From Alginatibacterium sediminis (GTDB lineage Bacteria > Pseudomonadota > Gammaproteobacteria > Enterobacterales > Celerinatantimonadaceae), in NCBI RefSeq assembly GCF_003610775.1, contig NZ_RAQO01000002.1, positions 124,001-188,000 of the forward strand: DNA of 64,000 nt, written 5' to 3'. The translations under genes and the position numbers were made by a program. Under the pieces are notes generated by a model. That model ran no database searches and was not told the origin of the DNA. It was given only the letters and a program-made list of their open reading frames with translations. Shown in pieces: positions 51,028 through 60,099 of the stretch. Each line of letters opens with the position of its first letter. The first letter of the stretch is position 1.

Positions 51028-51437
51028 AGGTTTTGTTCCATCAATATTTGGGTGTCGGTAATATCGTTTTCGCGAAGCAACGCGAGGACTTGCATAAACT
51101 TCTGCAAGCTCAGGTTTTGATCAGCTGCCACACTAATTTTCTGATCGGGTGCATTGCTTAAGTGGGCGAGTAGTTGCTGTTCGAAATCTTGCCAAGTGTC
51201 ATAAAATTGCTGGTCGAGATACCAACCTTGGCTTTCAATTCCGATCACCAGCTGCGGTTTTTGATCCACGCTGTGCAACGCAGAACTGCCCGAAGTTGGA
51301 AGCTGAAATTCGAGGCTATGAACTTTGGCATTTAAGCTGAACATTAAAAAAACCATGACAATAAAAATAATGTCGATAAGCGGGGTTAAGTCCGCACCAA
51401 GACCGCTTTGAGAGCTCTGAGCTGGCAAATTAATCAT
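51024..51437 (-). CDS. exbD: Energy-transducing protein ExbD
   Basis: This 137-residue protein has one membrane segment (about 15-35) containing the proton-pathway Asp in DLTPLIDIIFIVMVFLMFSL, the hallmark of ExbD/TolR, and a periplasmic domain. With ExbB it uses the proton gradient to drive TonB. It overlaps exbB by eight bases and hutB by four. Confidence 0.93.
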   Translation of the reverse strand: MINLPAQSSQSGLGADLTPLIDIIFIVMVFLMFSLNAKVHSLEFQLPTSGSSALHSVDQKPQLVIGIESQGWYLDQQFYDTWQDFEQQLLAHLSNAPDQKISVAADQNLSLQKFMQVLALLRENDITDTQILMEQNL

Positions 51438-52212
51438 TTGCGGTGACCATCACAAAATCGCCTTGCTGCTGTAATTGGCTTTGGGTGTACTGTTGTTTTG
51501 GGTTAGCAATCGCCGCTATGGTATCGACACCTTCAAGCAACAAGTTCCCTTGGTTAAGGATCTGTTCGAGTTGCTCAACCAAAACTTGTTTCCATAATCC
51601 AAGTAAGTAGCTTGCCACTTGAGCCGGTACCGCTAACATGAGTCCAACACAGGTCGTTTGCATTGCTAAACCGAGGCCATTGGATAACTGTGCAATCTCA
51701 ACGCCTTGGCTGTTTTGCGACATTGCACCAAACATTTCCATTAAGCCTAAGACCGTACCTAACAAGCCCAACAGCGGTGTAATGACGGCGATTAGTGATA
51801 AAACTCTAAGCCCTCGATCAAGTTTAGATTGTTGTTTTTTAAGCCAAATTAGGCCCACTTCTTCTCGCAGTGACTTCTTACAATCCTTGTGTAAAAACAG
51901 AATTTTAAGTGCCGATACAGCTGGGCTTCTAGAGCGGGTAAAGCAATGCTGTTGCTTACATTCTTTGCATTGCTCTGGGCTTTGCGAATTAAGCTTGTGC
52001 GCAACTTTGAGCCAATGCTGCGAACGTATACTTAGGGCGTATGTGCTATAGCAAAACAAACGCTCAATAATGATTGCTAACGCAATAACAGAACACATCA
52101 TCAGCGGAATTTGCACCGCGCCAAGTCGCGACGACCCTTCAATCGTTAAAAGGACAAGCGGGTCAAAACCCTGAAAAACTTGCTGCATTGATAATTGTTC
52201 TTGCTCAAACAT
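51430..52212 (-). CDS. exbB: Energy-transducing protein ExbB
   Basis: This 260-residue MotA/TolQ/ExbB-family protein has three membrane segments (about 30-50, 150-175 and 185-215). The last two carry LSLIAVITPLLGLLGTVLGL and LAMQTTCVGLMLAVPAQVAS. An unusual Cys cluster (CKECKQQHC, about residues 78-86) lies in the cytoplasmic loop, followed by CFTRSRSPAVSAL. It lies five bases after tonB. Such cysteines are not needed for ExbB function as known and might bind metal or respond to redox; that is speculation. Confidence 0.9.
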   Translation of the reverse strand: MFEQEQLSMQQVFQGFDPLVLLTIEGSSRLGAVQIPLMMCSVIALAIIIERLFCYSTYALSIRSQHWLKVAHKLNSQSPEQCKECKQQHCFTRSRSPAVSALKILFLHKDCKKSLREEVGLIWLKKQQSKLDRGLRVLSLIAVITPLLGLLGTVLGLMEMFGAMSQNSQGVEIAQLSNGLGLAMQTTCVGLMLAVPAQVASYLLGLWKQVLVEQLEQILNQGNLLLEGVDTIAAIANPKQQYTQSQLQQQGDFVMVTAND

Positions 52213-52217
52213 CTCTC

Positions 52218-53057
52218 TTACCCCAAATCAAATCGAACCGGAATGCGTACTCTCGAAGCAACTGCTTTGCCTTGATTTTGCATCGGTTTAAACTGCCAAT
52301 TTCGTACTGCTTTTAGCGCTGCTGCATCGAGGTCTTTGTACCCTGATGACGCTATGATCTTTATCTGTTGTTGATGACCCGCCCGACTCAAACTAACTTC
52401 GATGGTGACAACCCCTTCCTGCCCACGTTTGCGAGCCTTGCGCGGATAGTCTGGCGCTTGTGGGGGCCGGGCAAACTGTGGCTTAGTGTTTAGTTGTGCC
52501 GATTGGTCTAAACCTAACTTCGGTGCTGAACTCACTTGCTGCTGCGATTTACTCGGCAACTCTGTTTTTGACTCATGCGTCGGCTTCGTTTTAGCCACAT
52601 CAATCACCTTCTCCGGCACCAGCTCTGGGCGTGCAGGTTTAGGCATTGCGGGCTCCTTACTTGGCTTGGGCGCTTTGGTACTTTTCTTAGGTACTGGCTT
52701 TTTAGCACTGCTTTCGCGCTTCTTGGTTTCTGCCACTGCTATCATTGGTTCAGCTTTCTTCACTTCAACAATTGGCTTAGGTTCTGGCTCAACGCTGTCT
52801 TTAGTAAGAGTTTCGGATTCTTCTTCCAAGATTTCAGGGTCCGACTTCATTTCTAATGGGTCTGATAACAAGGCATTTTCTTCATCTGTACTTGCTAACG
52901 CTTCTTTTTGATGCGGAGCCGCGACCAGCTTCAAACTCATTTGTGACGCATTTTGTCCTGCCATTGATACCTTTAGTGGCGCTTGTTTAGCGCTTATAGG
53001 CTGATAGCTTAAATGCAGCAATAAAGACAACAACAAGGCCAAAACCAAACGAAGCAT
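52218..53057 (-). CDS. tonB: TonB energy-transducer
   Basis: This protein has about 279 residues. It has an N-terminal membrane anchor (MLRLVLALLLSLLLHLSY, with the conserved Ser and His of the TonB anchor), a long Pro/Lys/Glu-rich periplasmic spacer (about 75-195), and a C-terminal TonB domain (PDYPRKARKRGQEGVVTIEV, then LDAAALKAVRNWQFKP). The ATG at 53057 is preferred because it starts the anchor directly. It heads the tonB-exbB-exbD-hutBCD operon, divergent from hutX, with a Fur-box-like site between. Confidence 0.92.
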   Translation of the reverse strand: MLRLVLALLLSLLLHLSYQPISAKQAPLKVSMAGQNASQMSLKLVAAPHQKEALASTDEENALLSDPLEMKSDPEILEEESETLTKDSVEPEPKPIVEVKKAEPMIAVAETKKRESSAKKPVPKKSTKAPKPSKEPAMPKPARPELVPEKVIDVAKTKPTHESKTELPSKSQQQVSSAPKLGLDQSAQLNTKPQFARPPQAPDYPRKARKRGQEGVVTIEVSLSRAGHQQQIKIIASSGYKDLDAAALKAVRNWQFKPMQNQGKAVASRVRIPVRFDLG

Positions 53058-53122
53058 AATCACATCGAGTTCTAAAATTTCCGGCACTATAGCAATCGAT
53101 TGAATCCATGTAAACAAGATCC

Positions 53123-53141
53123 GTTATCATTTGCATTACCA
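53123..53141. promoter_or_regulatory. Putative Fur box in the tonB/hutX divergent promoter
   Basis: Read on the minus strand, GGTAATGCAAATGATAAC with one more base matches the 19-bp Fur consensus at about 12 positions, including the TAATG and ATGATA halves. It lies between the two divergent heme units. Iron repression is inferred. Confidence 0.6.
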
Positions 53142-53187
53142 TTTACAAAATTGCTATGCTATACAAAATTCAAACGGAACGTTCAAC

Positions 53188-53694
53188 ATGCAACAACAAA
53201 TACAAAGCGCCCTAACCAGCAGCCCAGACTCACTTCCACGCCAAATAGCGCAGCAATTAAACTGCTCAGAACTAGAGGTTTTAAAGCAATTACCCAAAGA
53301 CATGGTTGCGTTTCTAGAGCGCGAACAACTCGAACCCTTACTAAAAGAGTTGCCAAATTTCGGTAAGATGACCACCATCATTCAGGCTGGAGAGCTCATA
53401 TTTGAGGTAAAAGATGTATTCCCTAAGGGTCGAATCGGCCATGGTTACTACAATATTGGCGATCCCAACAGCCACCTTCACGGGCACTTAAAGTTAGAAA
53501 ATATTGCTCACATTGCATTAGTGAGTAAGCCCTTTCGACAATCGGAGAGTCACTGCTTTCAGTTCCTAGATGCACAAGGTCATAACTTGTTTAAAATCTA
53601 TCTAGGTCGAGATAAGCGTCGGCAACTGTTGAGTGAGCAGCTAGAGCGCTTTCAAGCTTGGAAATCCAACGCTCAATCTTTCGCTGAGCAATAG
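53188..53694 (+). CDS. hutX: Heme utilization cytosolic carrier protein HutX
   Basis: This 168-residue cytoplasmic heme-binding/trafficking protein of the HutX/HuvX/ChuX family passes heme to HutZ in Vibrio. It begins MQQQIQSALTSSPDSLPRQIAQQL and contains LEVLKQLPKDMV, GYYNIGDPNSHLHGHLKLEN and SESHCFQFLDAQGHNLFKIYLGRD. The ATG at 53188 is preceded by GGAACG; an earlier in-frame start would run into the Fur-box region. It is followed by hutW eight bases on. Confidence 0.93.
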   Translation: MQQQIQSALTSSPDSLPRQIAQQLNCSELEVLKQLPKDMVAFLEREQLEPLLKELPNFGKMTTIIQAGELIFEVKDVFPKGRIGHGYYNIGDPNSHLHGHLKLENIAHIALVSKPFRQSESHCFQFLDAQGHNLFKIYLGRDKRRQLLSEQLERFQAWKSNAQSFAEQ

Positions 53695-53702
53695 AGCCGC
53701 CC

Positions 53703-55043
53703 ATGACACTTGATATCTCTTTAACCGGACGCCACTCGCCCGAGCCTTTGCTGTTTGCTTTCGATAAAAAGCTGGGACCGCATGCGGGTTCGCAAAATGC
53801 TCCCCCACTTTCAGGTCAGCAAGCACAAAGCGTTCTCCAACAACGATTTACCCGTAGCGGTCACCTTGGTAAGCGCGTGATATACATTCACATTCCGTTT
53901 TGCCGGGTGCGCTGCACCTACTGTAATTTCTTTCAATACGCATCCAAGCCCGAGCAGATTAGCCATTATTTCAAGGCCTTGAAAACGGAGCTCATTGCTC
54001 GCGCTAGTACCGCTTGGGCCCAAGCCGCACCTTTTCATGCGGTCTATGTAGGCGGCGGGACTCCAACTGATTTAAATGCTGAACAGATACAAGAACTGGG
54101 GCGTCTAATTCGTCAACATTTTCCGCTGCACAATGATTGTGAAATTACCTTAGAAGGGCGCGTTCATCGCTTCCATGAGCGTGAGTTTGAAGCAGCTCTA
54201 GCGGGAGGGTTTAATCGCTTTTCTTTTGGAGTTCAAAGCTTTAACACCAAAGTTCGCCGAGCAGCAAAACGTCTCGATGACAGAGAAGTAGTGATCAAAC
54301 GACTGCAAAGCTTTGTCGCTTATGACGCCGCTCCCATCTGTATTGACCTACTTCTCGGACTTCCGTATATCGATCCGCAAATATTTCAACAAGACCTAGA
54401 AGATTTCACCGAATCAGGTGCTCACGGAGTAGATCTATACCAGCTCATAGGCATGCAAGGCTTACCGATGCATCAGCTGGTTGAAGCTGGGAAACTACCC
54501 GCACCAAGTACCACGGTTGAAAAAGCGAAGTTGTACGCACAAGGACATAAGTTCCTAACTGATGGGCAGTTTCGACAGTTGAGCACCAACCACTGGGCTA
54601 GGGATAATCGCGAGCGTAGTCTTTATAACAGCTATGCTAAGACTCAAGCTGAAGTCTTACCTATTGGCGCTGGTGCGGGCGGAAATATTTCAGGTTTCTC
54701 CTACATGCAACATCGAGATATTGACACTTACGTGAGCAGTATCGAGCAGGGACAAATTCCTTCCATGATGGTTATTCCAGCGGCGGAGAACGCCGCTCTG
54801 GTTTGCCAGATAAAGGCCGCTTGCGACCGCGGAGTGATAGACCTCAGAGCGATAGAAGCGTGCGCTTCGAAGCAACTGGGTCAACACAGTTTGGCTTTAC
54901 TTAAAGCTTGGCAAAAAAACGGATTAGTAGAACCGATAGGTCAGCAATGGGTTATGACACTTGCGGGTCAGTTTTGGTCCGTCAACTTGTGTCAGGCGCT
55001 TATTAGACATTGCGAGAATTATTTGCAGCGTGCGGCAGCATAA
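53703..55043 (+). CDS. hutW: Radical SAM heme-degradation protein HutW (ChuW-like)
   Basis: This 446-residue protein of the HemN-like ChuW/HutW family opens heme by radical SAM chemistry under anaerobic conditions in the E. coli homologue. The 4Fe-4S cysteines are Cys67, Cys71 and Cys74 (FCRVRCTYCNFF), followed by AVYVGGGTPTDLNAEQI and FSFGVQSFNTKVRRAAKRLD. It has HemN-like C-terminal parts (ALVCQIKAACDRGVIDL). It is co-transcribed with hutX, giving an oxygen-independent route beside HutZ. Confidence 0.93.
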   Translation: MTLDISLTGRHSPEPLLFAFDKKLGPHAGSQNAPPLSGQQAQSVLQQRFTRSGHLGKRVIYIHIPFCRVRCTYCNFFQYASKPEQISHYFKALKTELIARASTAWAQAAPFHAVYVGGGTPTDLNAEQIQELGRLIRQHFPLHNDCEITLEGRVHRFHEREFEAALAGGFNRFSFGVQSFNTKVRRAAKRLDDREVVIKRLQSFVAYDAAPICIDLLLGLPYIDPQIFQQDLEDFTESGAHGVDLYQLIGMQGLPMHQLVEAGKLPAPSTTVEKAKLYAQGHKFLTDGQFRQLSTNHWARDNRERSLYNSYAKTQAEVLPIGAGAGGNISGFSYMQHRDIDTYVSSIEQGQIPSMMVIPAAENAALVCQIKAACDRGVIDLRAIEACASKQLGQHSLALLKAWQKNGLVEPIGQQWVMTLAGQFWSVNLCQALIRHCENYLQRAAA

Positions 55044-55070
55044 TAGAAAGTCAGATTGAACAAGGACGTT

Positions 55071-55231
55071 ATACCATTCCTATCTGTTAGTTGGTCGTGA
55101 TTAGTCGTATATAGAAATGCTTGAATTAAGGAAAAACCGCAGTTACTAGTTGACCTAATGACACCATTATTGATGCTGAGGCAAGTGATTGTAGTCGGCT
55201 ATGCTGATTAAATAATGAGTAGGATTGGTAT
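55071..55231. repeat. MITE-like dispersed non-coding repeat, second copy
   Basis: ATACCATTCCTA (55071-55082) and TAGGATTGGTAT (55220-55231) are inverted ends matching at 11 of 12 positions around a 161-bp element. The interior shares TAGTTGACCTAATGACACC and GTATATAGAA with the block at 3025. No coding frame is evident and target duplications are not obvious. It fills most of the 276-base gap between hutW and greB. Confidence 0.78.
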
Positions 55232-55319
55232 TACGAATTCTTTTGATTTTAGGCTGTATGGATAGGTCTGTGTAACATGGTATATTTCACGCAGATACAT
55301 AACAATCCTTAGCGAACTT

Positions 55320-55808
55320 ATGAGAACTGCAATAGTCACCCGGGAAGGCTTTAACAAGCTTAAACAAGAGCTCGATTTTCTATGGCGAGATGAACGGCCA
55401 GCCATTACCAAGATTGTCACATGGGCGGCAAGTTTGGGCGATCGCAGCGAGAATGCTGATTATCAATACAACAAGCGTAAATTACGTGAAATTGATCGTC
55501 GGGTTCGTTACCTGCGCAAAACCTTAGAAAACGTCAAAGTTGTCGACTACTCCCCCGTACAAGAGGGTAAAGTTTTTTTCGGTGCATTGGTGGAGGTCGA
55601 AAACGAAGACGGCGTTAAGCGCGAGTTTCGGGTGGTTGGCTATGATGAAATTTTTGGCCGCAATGATTATATATCTATCGATAGCCCAATGGCGCGCGCG
55701 CTACTAAACAAAGCCATTGACGACGAAGCTGTAGTTCTCACCCCGCAAGGCGAAACAACTTGGTACATCAATGCTATCAGCTATCCCGCTGCAGATTTAG
55801 AACAATAG
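55320..55808 (+). CDS. greB: Transcription elongation factor GreB
   Basis: This 162-residue factor rescues backtracked RNA polymerase by stimulating transcript cleavage. The N-terminal coiled coil begins MRTAIVTREGFNKLKQELDF, and its tip carries the acidic pair in GDRSENADYQYNKRKLREID. The C-terminal FKBP-like domain has VENEDGVKREFRVVGYDEIF and the GreB-specific ISIDSPMARALL. The basic segment RRVRYLRKTLENVKVVD and the longer contacts favour GreB over GreA. The ribosome-binding site is weak. Confidence 0.95.
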   Translation: MRTAIVTREGFNKLKQELDFLWRDERPAITKIVTWAASLGDRSENADYQYNKRKLREIDRRVRYLRKTLENVKVVDYSPVQEGKVFFGALVEVENEDGVKREFRVVGYDEIFGRNDYISIDSPMARALLNKAIDDEAVVLTPQGETTWYINAISYPAADLEQ

Positions 55809-55830
55809 CCTATAGCAATGCTGCCTGTGC

Positions 55831-56073
55831 TTATTCGTCGGGCAAGGTGTAGGTTCGTTTTTTCTTCACTTTAATCACCACGTCGCTGCGGTTTTGATTC
55901 TCATTTTGTACCTGATAAGAACGACCATAGCTCGGCAAGGTAATGGGTTTATCGGACACTTCCGGCTTTGTTGGGGGGCGAGATACTACAGCTAACTTGA
56001 AGCCGCAATCCTGACAAGCCATTAGAGAAGGCTTATGACCACCGCATTGCGGACAAACACTATTTGAACTCAC
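55831..56073 (-). CDS. Small zinc-ribbon protein of unknown function
   Basis: This protein has about 80 residues from a GTG at 56073, chosen because AAGGA lies seven bases upstream. An in-frame ATG 29 codons earlier has no such site and adds a non-conserved stretch. Two CxxC pairs (CPQCGG and CQDCGF) make a rubredoxin-like zinc ribbon near the N-terminus. A Pro-rich linker and a Lys-rich tail (IKVKKKRTYTLPDE) follow. It is downstream of the sigma-54 response regulator on the same strand; a functional link is uncertain. Confidence 0.65.
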   Translation of the reverse strand: MSSNSVCPQCGGHKPSLMACQDCGFKLAVVSRPPTKPEVSDKPITLPSYGRSYQVQNENQNRSDVVIKVKKKRTYTLPDE

Positions 56074-56212
56074 AACTAAATCCTTGGATATTTCTTCGGT
56101 AAATTTTTTAGAGTGCTCAAAATAACACCCTGTGTTGATTTTTACATCGAATCTTGACAATTTTTTAAGATCATTTTAACGATTAGGCTATTTTCGATAG
56201 GTTTTTGACTAT

Positions 56213-57547
56213 TTACTCGCGCTCAAGTAGACGTTGTAGCCGTGGTCTAGATATTTTAAGAATGTCGCAGGCTTTGCCTTTGTGTCCTTCTACGCTAGCC
56301 AACACACGCATTGCATACTGATATGCAATTTCTTGTAGGCTTTGGTCAGTTGATAAATCAGCAAGATCCAATGCCGATAAAGATACTGCTTCAGGCATTT
56401 GTATATCTTCTAATAAGTCCAAACTCAAAATATCCCCGCGGCAAATGGCCACAGCTTTGGTTAAGGTGTTTTGTAATTCTCGAACATTACCTGGCCATGA
56501 GTGGTGTCGCAATGCCTCCATCGCGTCAACAGCAACCTTGGTGATCTTAGAACCTAACTCTTTGTTCGCTCTGGCTAACAACTCTGGGATTAAGGCATCA
56601 ATATCTTCCCGGCGTTCGCGCAAGGGGGGTAAATGAATGGGTACAATCTGCAAACGATAATAAAGATCTTCGCGAAAGGTTTTGGCTTTTAAGGCTTCGC
56701 TAAAGTCAATGTTCGACGCGCAGATAATGCGCGCATTGGTCTTTTTACTGTGCTTTGCCCCAATTGGTGTGAATTCTTTTTCCTGAAGTACCCGTAGTAA
56801 CTTTGCTTGAATCACTAAAGAAAGCTCACCTATTTCATCTAAAAACAAAGTGCCCTCATTGGCCAATTCAAACTTACCTATTTGATCTTGAACAGCGCCT
56901 GTAAAAGCACCTTTTTTATGACCAAACATTTCGGACTCAAGCAGTGTTTCCACCAGCGCGGCACAGTTAATCGCAACAAATGGCGCATCTTTACCCTTGC
57001 CTGAATTATGGATGGCTCTCGCGACCATCTCTTTGCCAGTGCCAGATTCGCCGGTAATCATCACCGACGCATTAGTTGCGGCAATTCGCCCTATGGTTTT
57101 GTAGATTTCCTTCATTGCGTGGGAGCTACCCACCATCGACTGACCAAAGCTACTTGGAATTAGAAATGCTTCTTCTTGCGTTGATGCACTATATTCGACC
57201 GCGGATTCAACCGCACTGTCTAGTTCATCGATATCGATGGGTTTATGTATGTATTCATCAGCCCCTTGCTGCATCGCCGTGATCGTGCTGTCCATATCAT
57301 GAAATGCAGTAATCATAATGATACGAGCTTGCGGTAAGAGCTGCTTAAACAGTGGGATGCCATCTAAACCCGACGTGCCTTCCATTCGAATATCCAAGAT
57401 AATCACATTGGCACTAAATTCTGAGCACAAGGCTAAGCCGTCTTCAACACAATGTGCGACTTGCACCTCATAGGACAAAGATTCGAAATGCAGCTGCAGT
57501 GTGCGGCAAATTCCGAGATCGTCATCAATGATTAATAACTTGGTCAT
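56213..57547 (-). CDS. Sigma-54-dependent response regulator (NtrC family)
   Basis: This 444-residue activator has a receiver domain (1-115, phosphoacceptor Asp52 in IILDIRMEG). Its AAA+ domain (about 135-365) has Walker A GESGTGKE (166-173) and the sigma-54-contacting loop GAFTGA (213-218). A Fis-type HTH lies at the end (KACDILKISRPRLQRLLE). It should activate sigma-54 promoters when phosphorylated. The ATG at 57547 overlaps the stop of the upstream histidine kinase by four bases; a longer frame start lacks conservation. The target genes are unknown. Confidence 0.94.
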   Translation of the reverse strand: MTKLLIIDDDLGICRTLQLHFESLSYEVQVAHCVEDGLALCSEFSANVIILDIRMEGTSGLDGIPLFKQLLPQARIIMITAFHDMDSTITAMQQGADEYIHKPIDIDELDSAVESAVEYSASTQEEAFLIPSSFGQSMVGSSHAMKEIYKTIGRIAATNASVMITGESGTGKEMVARAIHNSGKGKDAPFVAINCAALVETLLESEMFGHKKGAFTGAVQDQIGKFELANEGTLFLDEIGELSLVIQAKLLRVLQEKEFTPIGAKHSKKTNARIICASNIDFSEALKAKTFREDLYYRLQIVPIHLPPLRERREDIDALIPELLARANKELGSKITKVAVDAMEALRHHSWPGNVRELQNTLTKAVAICRGDILSLDLLEDIQMPEAVSLSALDLADLSTDQSLQEIAYQYAMRVLASVEGHKGKACDILKISRPRLQRLLERE

Positions 57548-60063
57548 ACTACCGCCAATCCTTGCTTTTCTTGCTCCCAAAGCTCTGTTTGGGTAGTAGG
57601 GATACGAATTCGCACCCGAGTACCTGAAGACTCCATCGCCTGCAGAGAAATATTTCCAGAATGAGTATCTATTATACGTTTAACAATCGCTAAGCCCAAA
57701 CCGGTGCCTTGAGCTTTGGTCGTAAAGAATGGTTCGAAAACTTTATCGGCCAAACATGGGTCGATACTCTGACCATTATTTTCGATATCGATTAATAGTT
57801 GGGTATTAGAATCGGTAATCATGATATTGGTACTGACCATGACCTTTGCTGTTGCTATCTTACTTAACTTGGCAGCCTGAAGCGCATTGAGCAATACATT
57901 TTGCAAAGCCTGTCTAATCTTAATCGGATCGGCGTATAAAGTCGGCAAGTTAGGTTGTAACTGCACATCTAAAGCTATTCCCCATTCGCGGCTCAGTTTT
58001 TGTTGGCCGGCGATGATGGTTTGTATCAGTTTATTAATGTCGATCCATTCTGGCTTAAACTCATCAGGCTTGGAGTAGGCAAGCAACTCCTCAAGAATAG
58101 CCTCCATATACCGAACTTGATCTAAAGAGATGGTGAACATTTCGTCTTCAGATTTACGAGCGTTGATTTGAAGAACCATTTTAATTGAGCTCAGCGGGTT
58201 ACGCAGGTCATGGGCTATCATATTGACAACTTTACCGACTTCTGCGAGCTTCTCATGTTGAATGCGATCGCGTTGCTGGCGTTCTACCTGCGCAAGCAAG
58301 CGCTTCTCTTCGGTAATATCTTGCTTAACAGCAACATAGTAAAGCGCTCGGCCCTCGACATCATTGACCGCTGATATACGAACTCGCTCCCAATAAAGCA
58401 CCCCATTCTTTTTACGATTATGAAACTCACCTCGCCATTCCATGCCTTGGGTTAAGGTTGCCCATAAATTAGTATAATCGTTTACATCCATATCGCCTGA
58501 CTGGAGAAACTTTGGTGAGCGCCCTAATACTTCATCGCGGGAGTAGCCGGTTAATTCACAAAAGAATGGATTCACATAAACAATCAGACCTTTTAGGTTG
58601 GTAATCATAACTGAGTTCTGACTGCTTTCGACCGCATGACTCAACTGCTGTAGCTGGTCTTGTGCTAACTTTTGTTCGGTTCTATCTTCACCGAGTAAGG
58701 TTAGGCTTAACTGCTGATGGAAACTTTCACTAAATGTGGATGTCCACGCGACAAGGTGTATTTCTCCCGACTTACTCATCACCACGCTTTCACTTTGGGC
58801 TTGATGAGTTTGCAGGCGTATCGCTTCATGTAATGCTTCGCTCGCTTGTGGATGAAGTTCTTGGGGAATAAAACGTTGTATCCAGTTAGAGCCCTCGACT
58901 TCATCACGTCGATAGCCCACCATATTTAAAAAGTAATCGTTACAAAAGGTAATGATTCCTCGGCGGTCCATGGTCACAGCCGCAAGTTGAATATTTTCCA
59001 TGGTTTGCCGAAACTGCAACTCGTTGTGTCTTTGCTGACTTAAGAATCGGGTTTGCACCCGATAGCGACTAAAGACCGTGGCGCAAAATATTAGGCCAAC
59101 CAACAGCAGTCCATAAACCCAAGCATAGCGTTCAAAAAAGGCCACGTGAGCCAGATCGAAGCGCTGCTGTGGGAAATCAGAAACAACGGTCCAAACCCCA
59201 TTATTAGGCGCATCAACCGATGCAAAACTATAGTAATGCCCATCATCAGAAAACTGCCCTTGTTCAAGGCTTCTTATTTTGTCTAGGACACTAGCATCCA
59301 AAGAGCTTTTAGTATCAAAATTGAAGCGAGTTCGGGGATCGTCTGACGGATGGATCACCGCAAAACCTTGCGGATTGAGAAGATAAAGGTGGTTGATAAA
59401 ATTAGGGGCAATATTAAATAGTTTGTGAATTAACTGGTCACCTTTGTAGTTCAGAACAATTACACCTAAGAGCCTATTTTTGTCGTCGTAGACTGGTGTA
59501 CCAACCCGTATAGTCGGATTTAAGGGGTACTGAACTTTACCGTCCTCAACATTGAGATCCATTGGGGATATGTACACTTTACCGGCCTCAAGACCGATAG
59601 TTTGTTGCCAATAATAGCGCTGTGACTTGTCTTGAAGCTTATTTAAGGGAACTACCGCGACTTCACCATGAAAATTATTAACCCTAAGCTTTTCCATCCC
59701 ATTAGGGTTAATAAAACGAATTTGGTCGTAATTAAGATTATTACTACTAAGTTGTTCAAAATAAGCCGTGAGCTCAACTACTGACTGAGAATTTTGACTC
59801 ACAATTTTTTGTGATACATAGGCCAGGTTTTTAGCATCTGCTGACATTGTGGCTAAAGTTTCACCTAGTACCTCGTCAACTAACCCAACTATCACCAACT
59901 CGTTATTAAGTGCATATTGCTTATCTTTCTCAATACTCAGTTGATAATGGGCCAACATGAGTAAACTCAAGGCCAGCACACCAGGAACCAGCCAAAGCAG
60001 CAGTTCTGAGATTTGTATTTTTAAGCTTGGTTTAGTCGCAGTTGAATGCATTGCTTGACTCAT
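57544..60063 (-). CDS. Cache/PAS sensor histidine kinase
   Basis: This 839-residue membrane kinase has TM1 at about 20-42 and a periplasmic double-Cache domain at about 45-308 (LYLLNPQGFAVIHPSDDPRT and WTVVSDFPQQ are typical). TM2 lies at about 313-333, followed by two PAS domains (about 350-465 and 475-590). HisKA carries His618 in NMIAHDLRNPLSSIK, and the ATPase carries QNVLLNALQAAK and TTKAQGTGLGLAIVKRI. AAGGA sits very close to the start, so a start four codons later is possible. It is coupled to the NtrC-type regulator. Confidence 0.93.
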   Translation of the reverse strand: MSQAMHSTATKPSLKIQISELLLWLVPGVLALSLLMLAHYQLSIEKDKQYALNNELVIVGLVDEVLGETLATMSADAKNLAYVSQKIVSQNSQSVVELTAYFEQLSSNNLNYDQIRFINPNGMEKLRVNNFHGEVAVVPLNKLQDKSQRYYWQQTIGLEAGKVYISPMDLNVEDGKVQYPLNPTIRVGTPVYDDKNRLLGVIVLNYKGDQLIHKLFNIAPNFINHLYLLNPQGFAVIHPSDDPRTRFNFDTKSSLDASVLDKIRSLEQGQFSDDGHYYSFASVDAPNNGVWTVVSDFPQQRFDLAHVAFFERYAWVYGLLLVGLIFCATVFSRYRVQTRFLSQQRHNELQFRQTMENIQLAAVTMDRRGIITFCNDYFLNMVGYRRDEVEGSNWIQRFIPQELHPQASEALHEAIRLQTHQAQSESVVMSKSGEIHLVAWTSTFSESFHQQLSLTLLGEDRTEQKLAQDQLQQLSHAVESSQNSVMITNLKGLIVYVNPFFCELTGYSRDEVLGRSPKFLQSGDMDVNDYTNLWATLTQGMEWRGEFHNRKKNGVLYWERVRISAVNDVEGRALYYVAVKQDITEEKRLLAQVERQQRDRIQHEKLAEVGKVVNMIAHDLRNPLSSIKMVLQINARKSEDEMFTISLDQVRYMEAILEELLAYSKPDEFKPEWIDINKLIQTIIAGQQKLSREWGIALDVQLQPNLPTLYADPIKIRQALQNVLLNALQAAKLSKIATAKVMVSTNIMITDSNTQLLIDIENNGQSIDPCLADKVFEPFFTTKAQGTGLGLAIVKRIIDTHSGNISLQAMESSGTRVRIRIPTTQTELWEQEKQGLAVV

Positions 60064-60099
60064 ATCCTTTATAGGAGCCCAGTGTAGACCATTGTTGGT

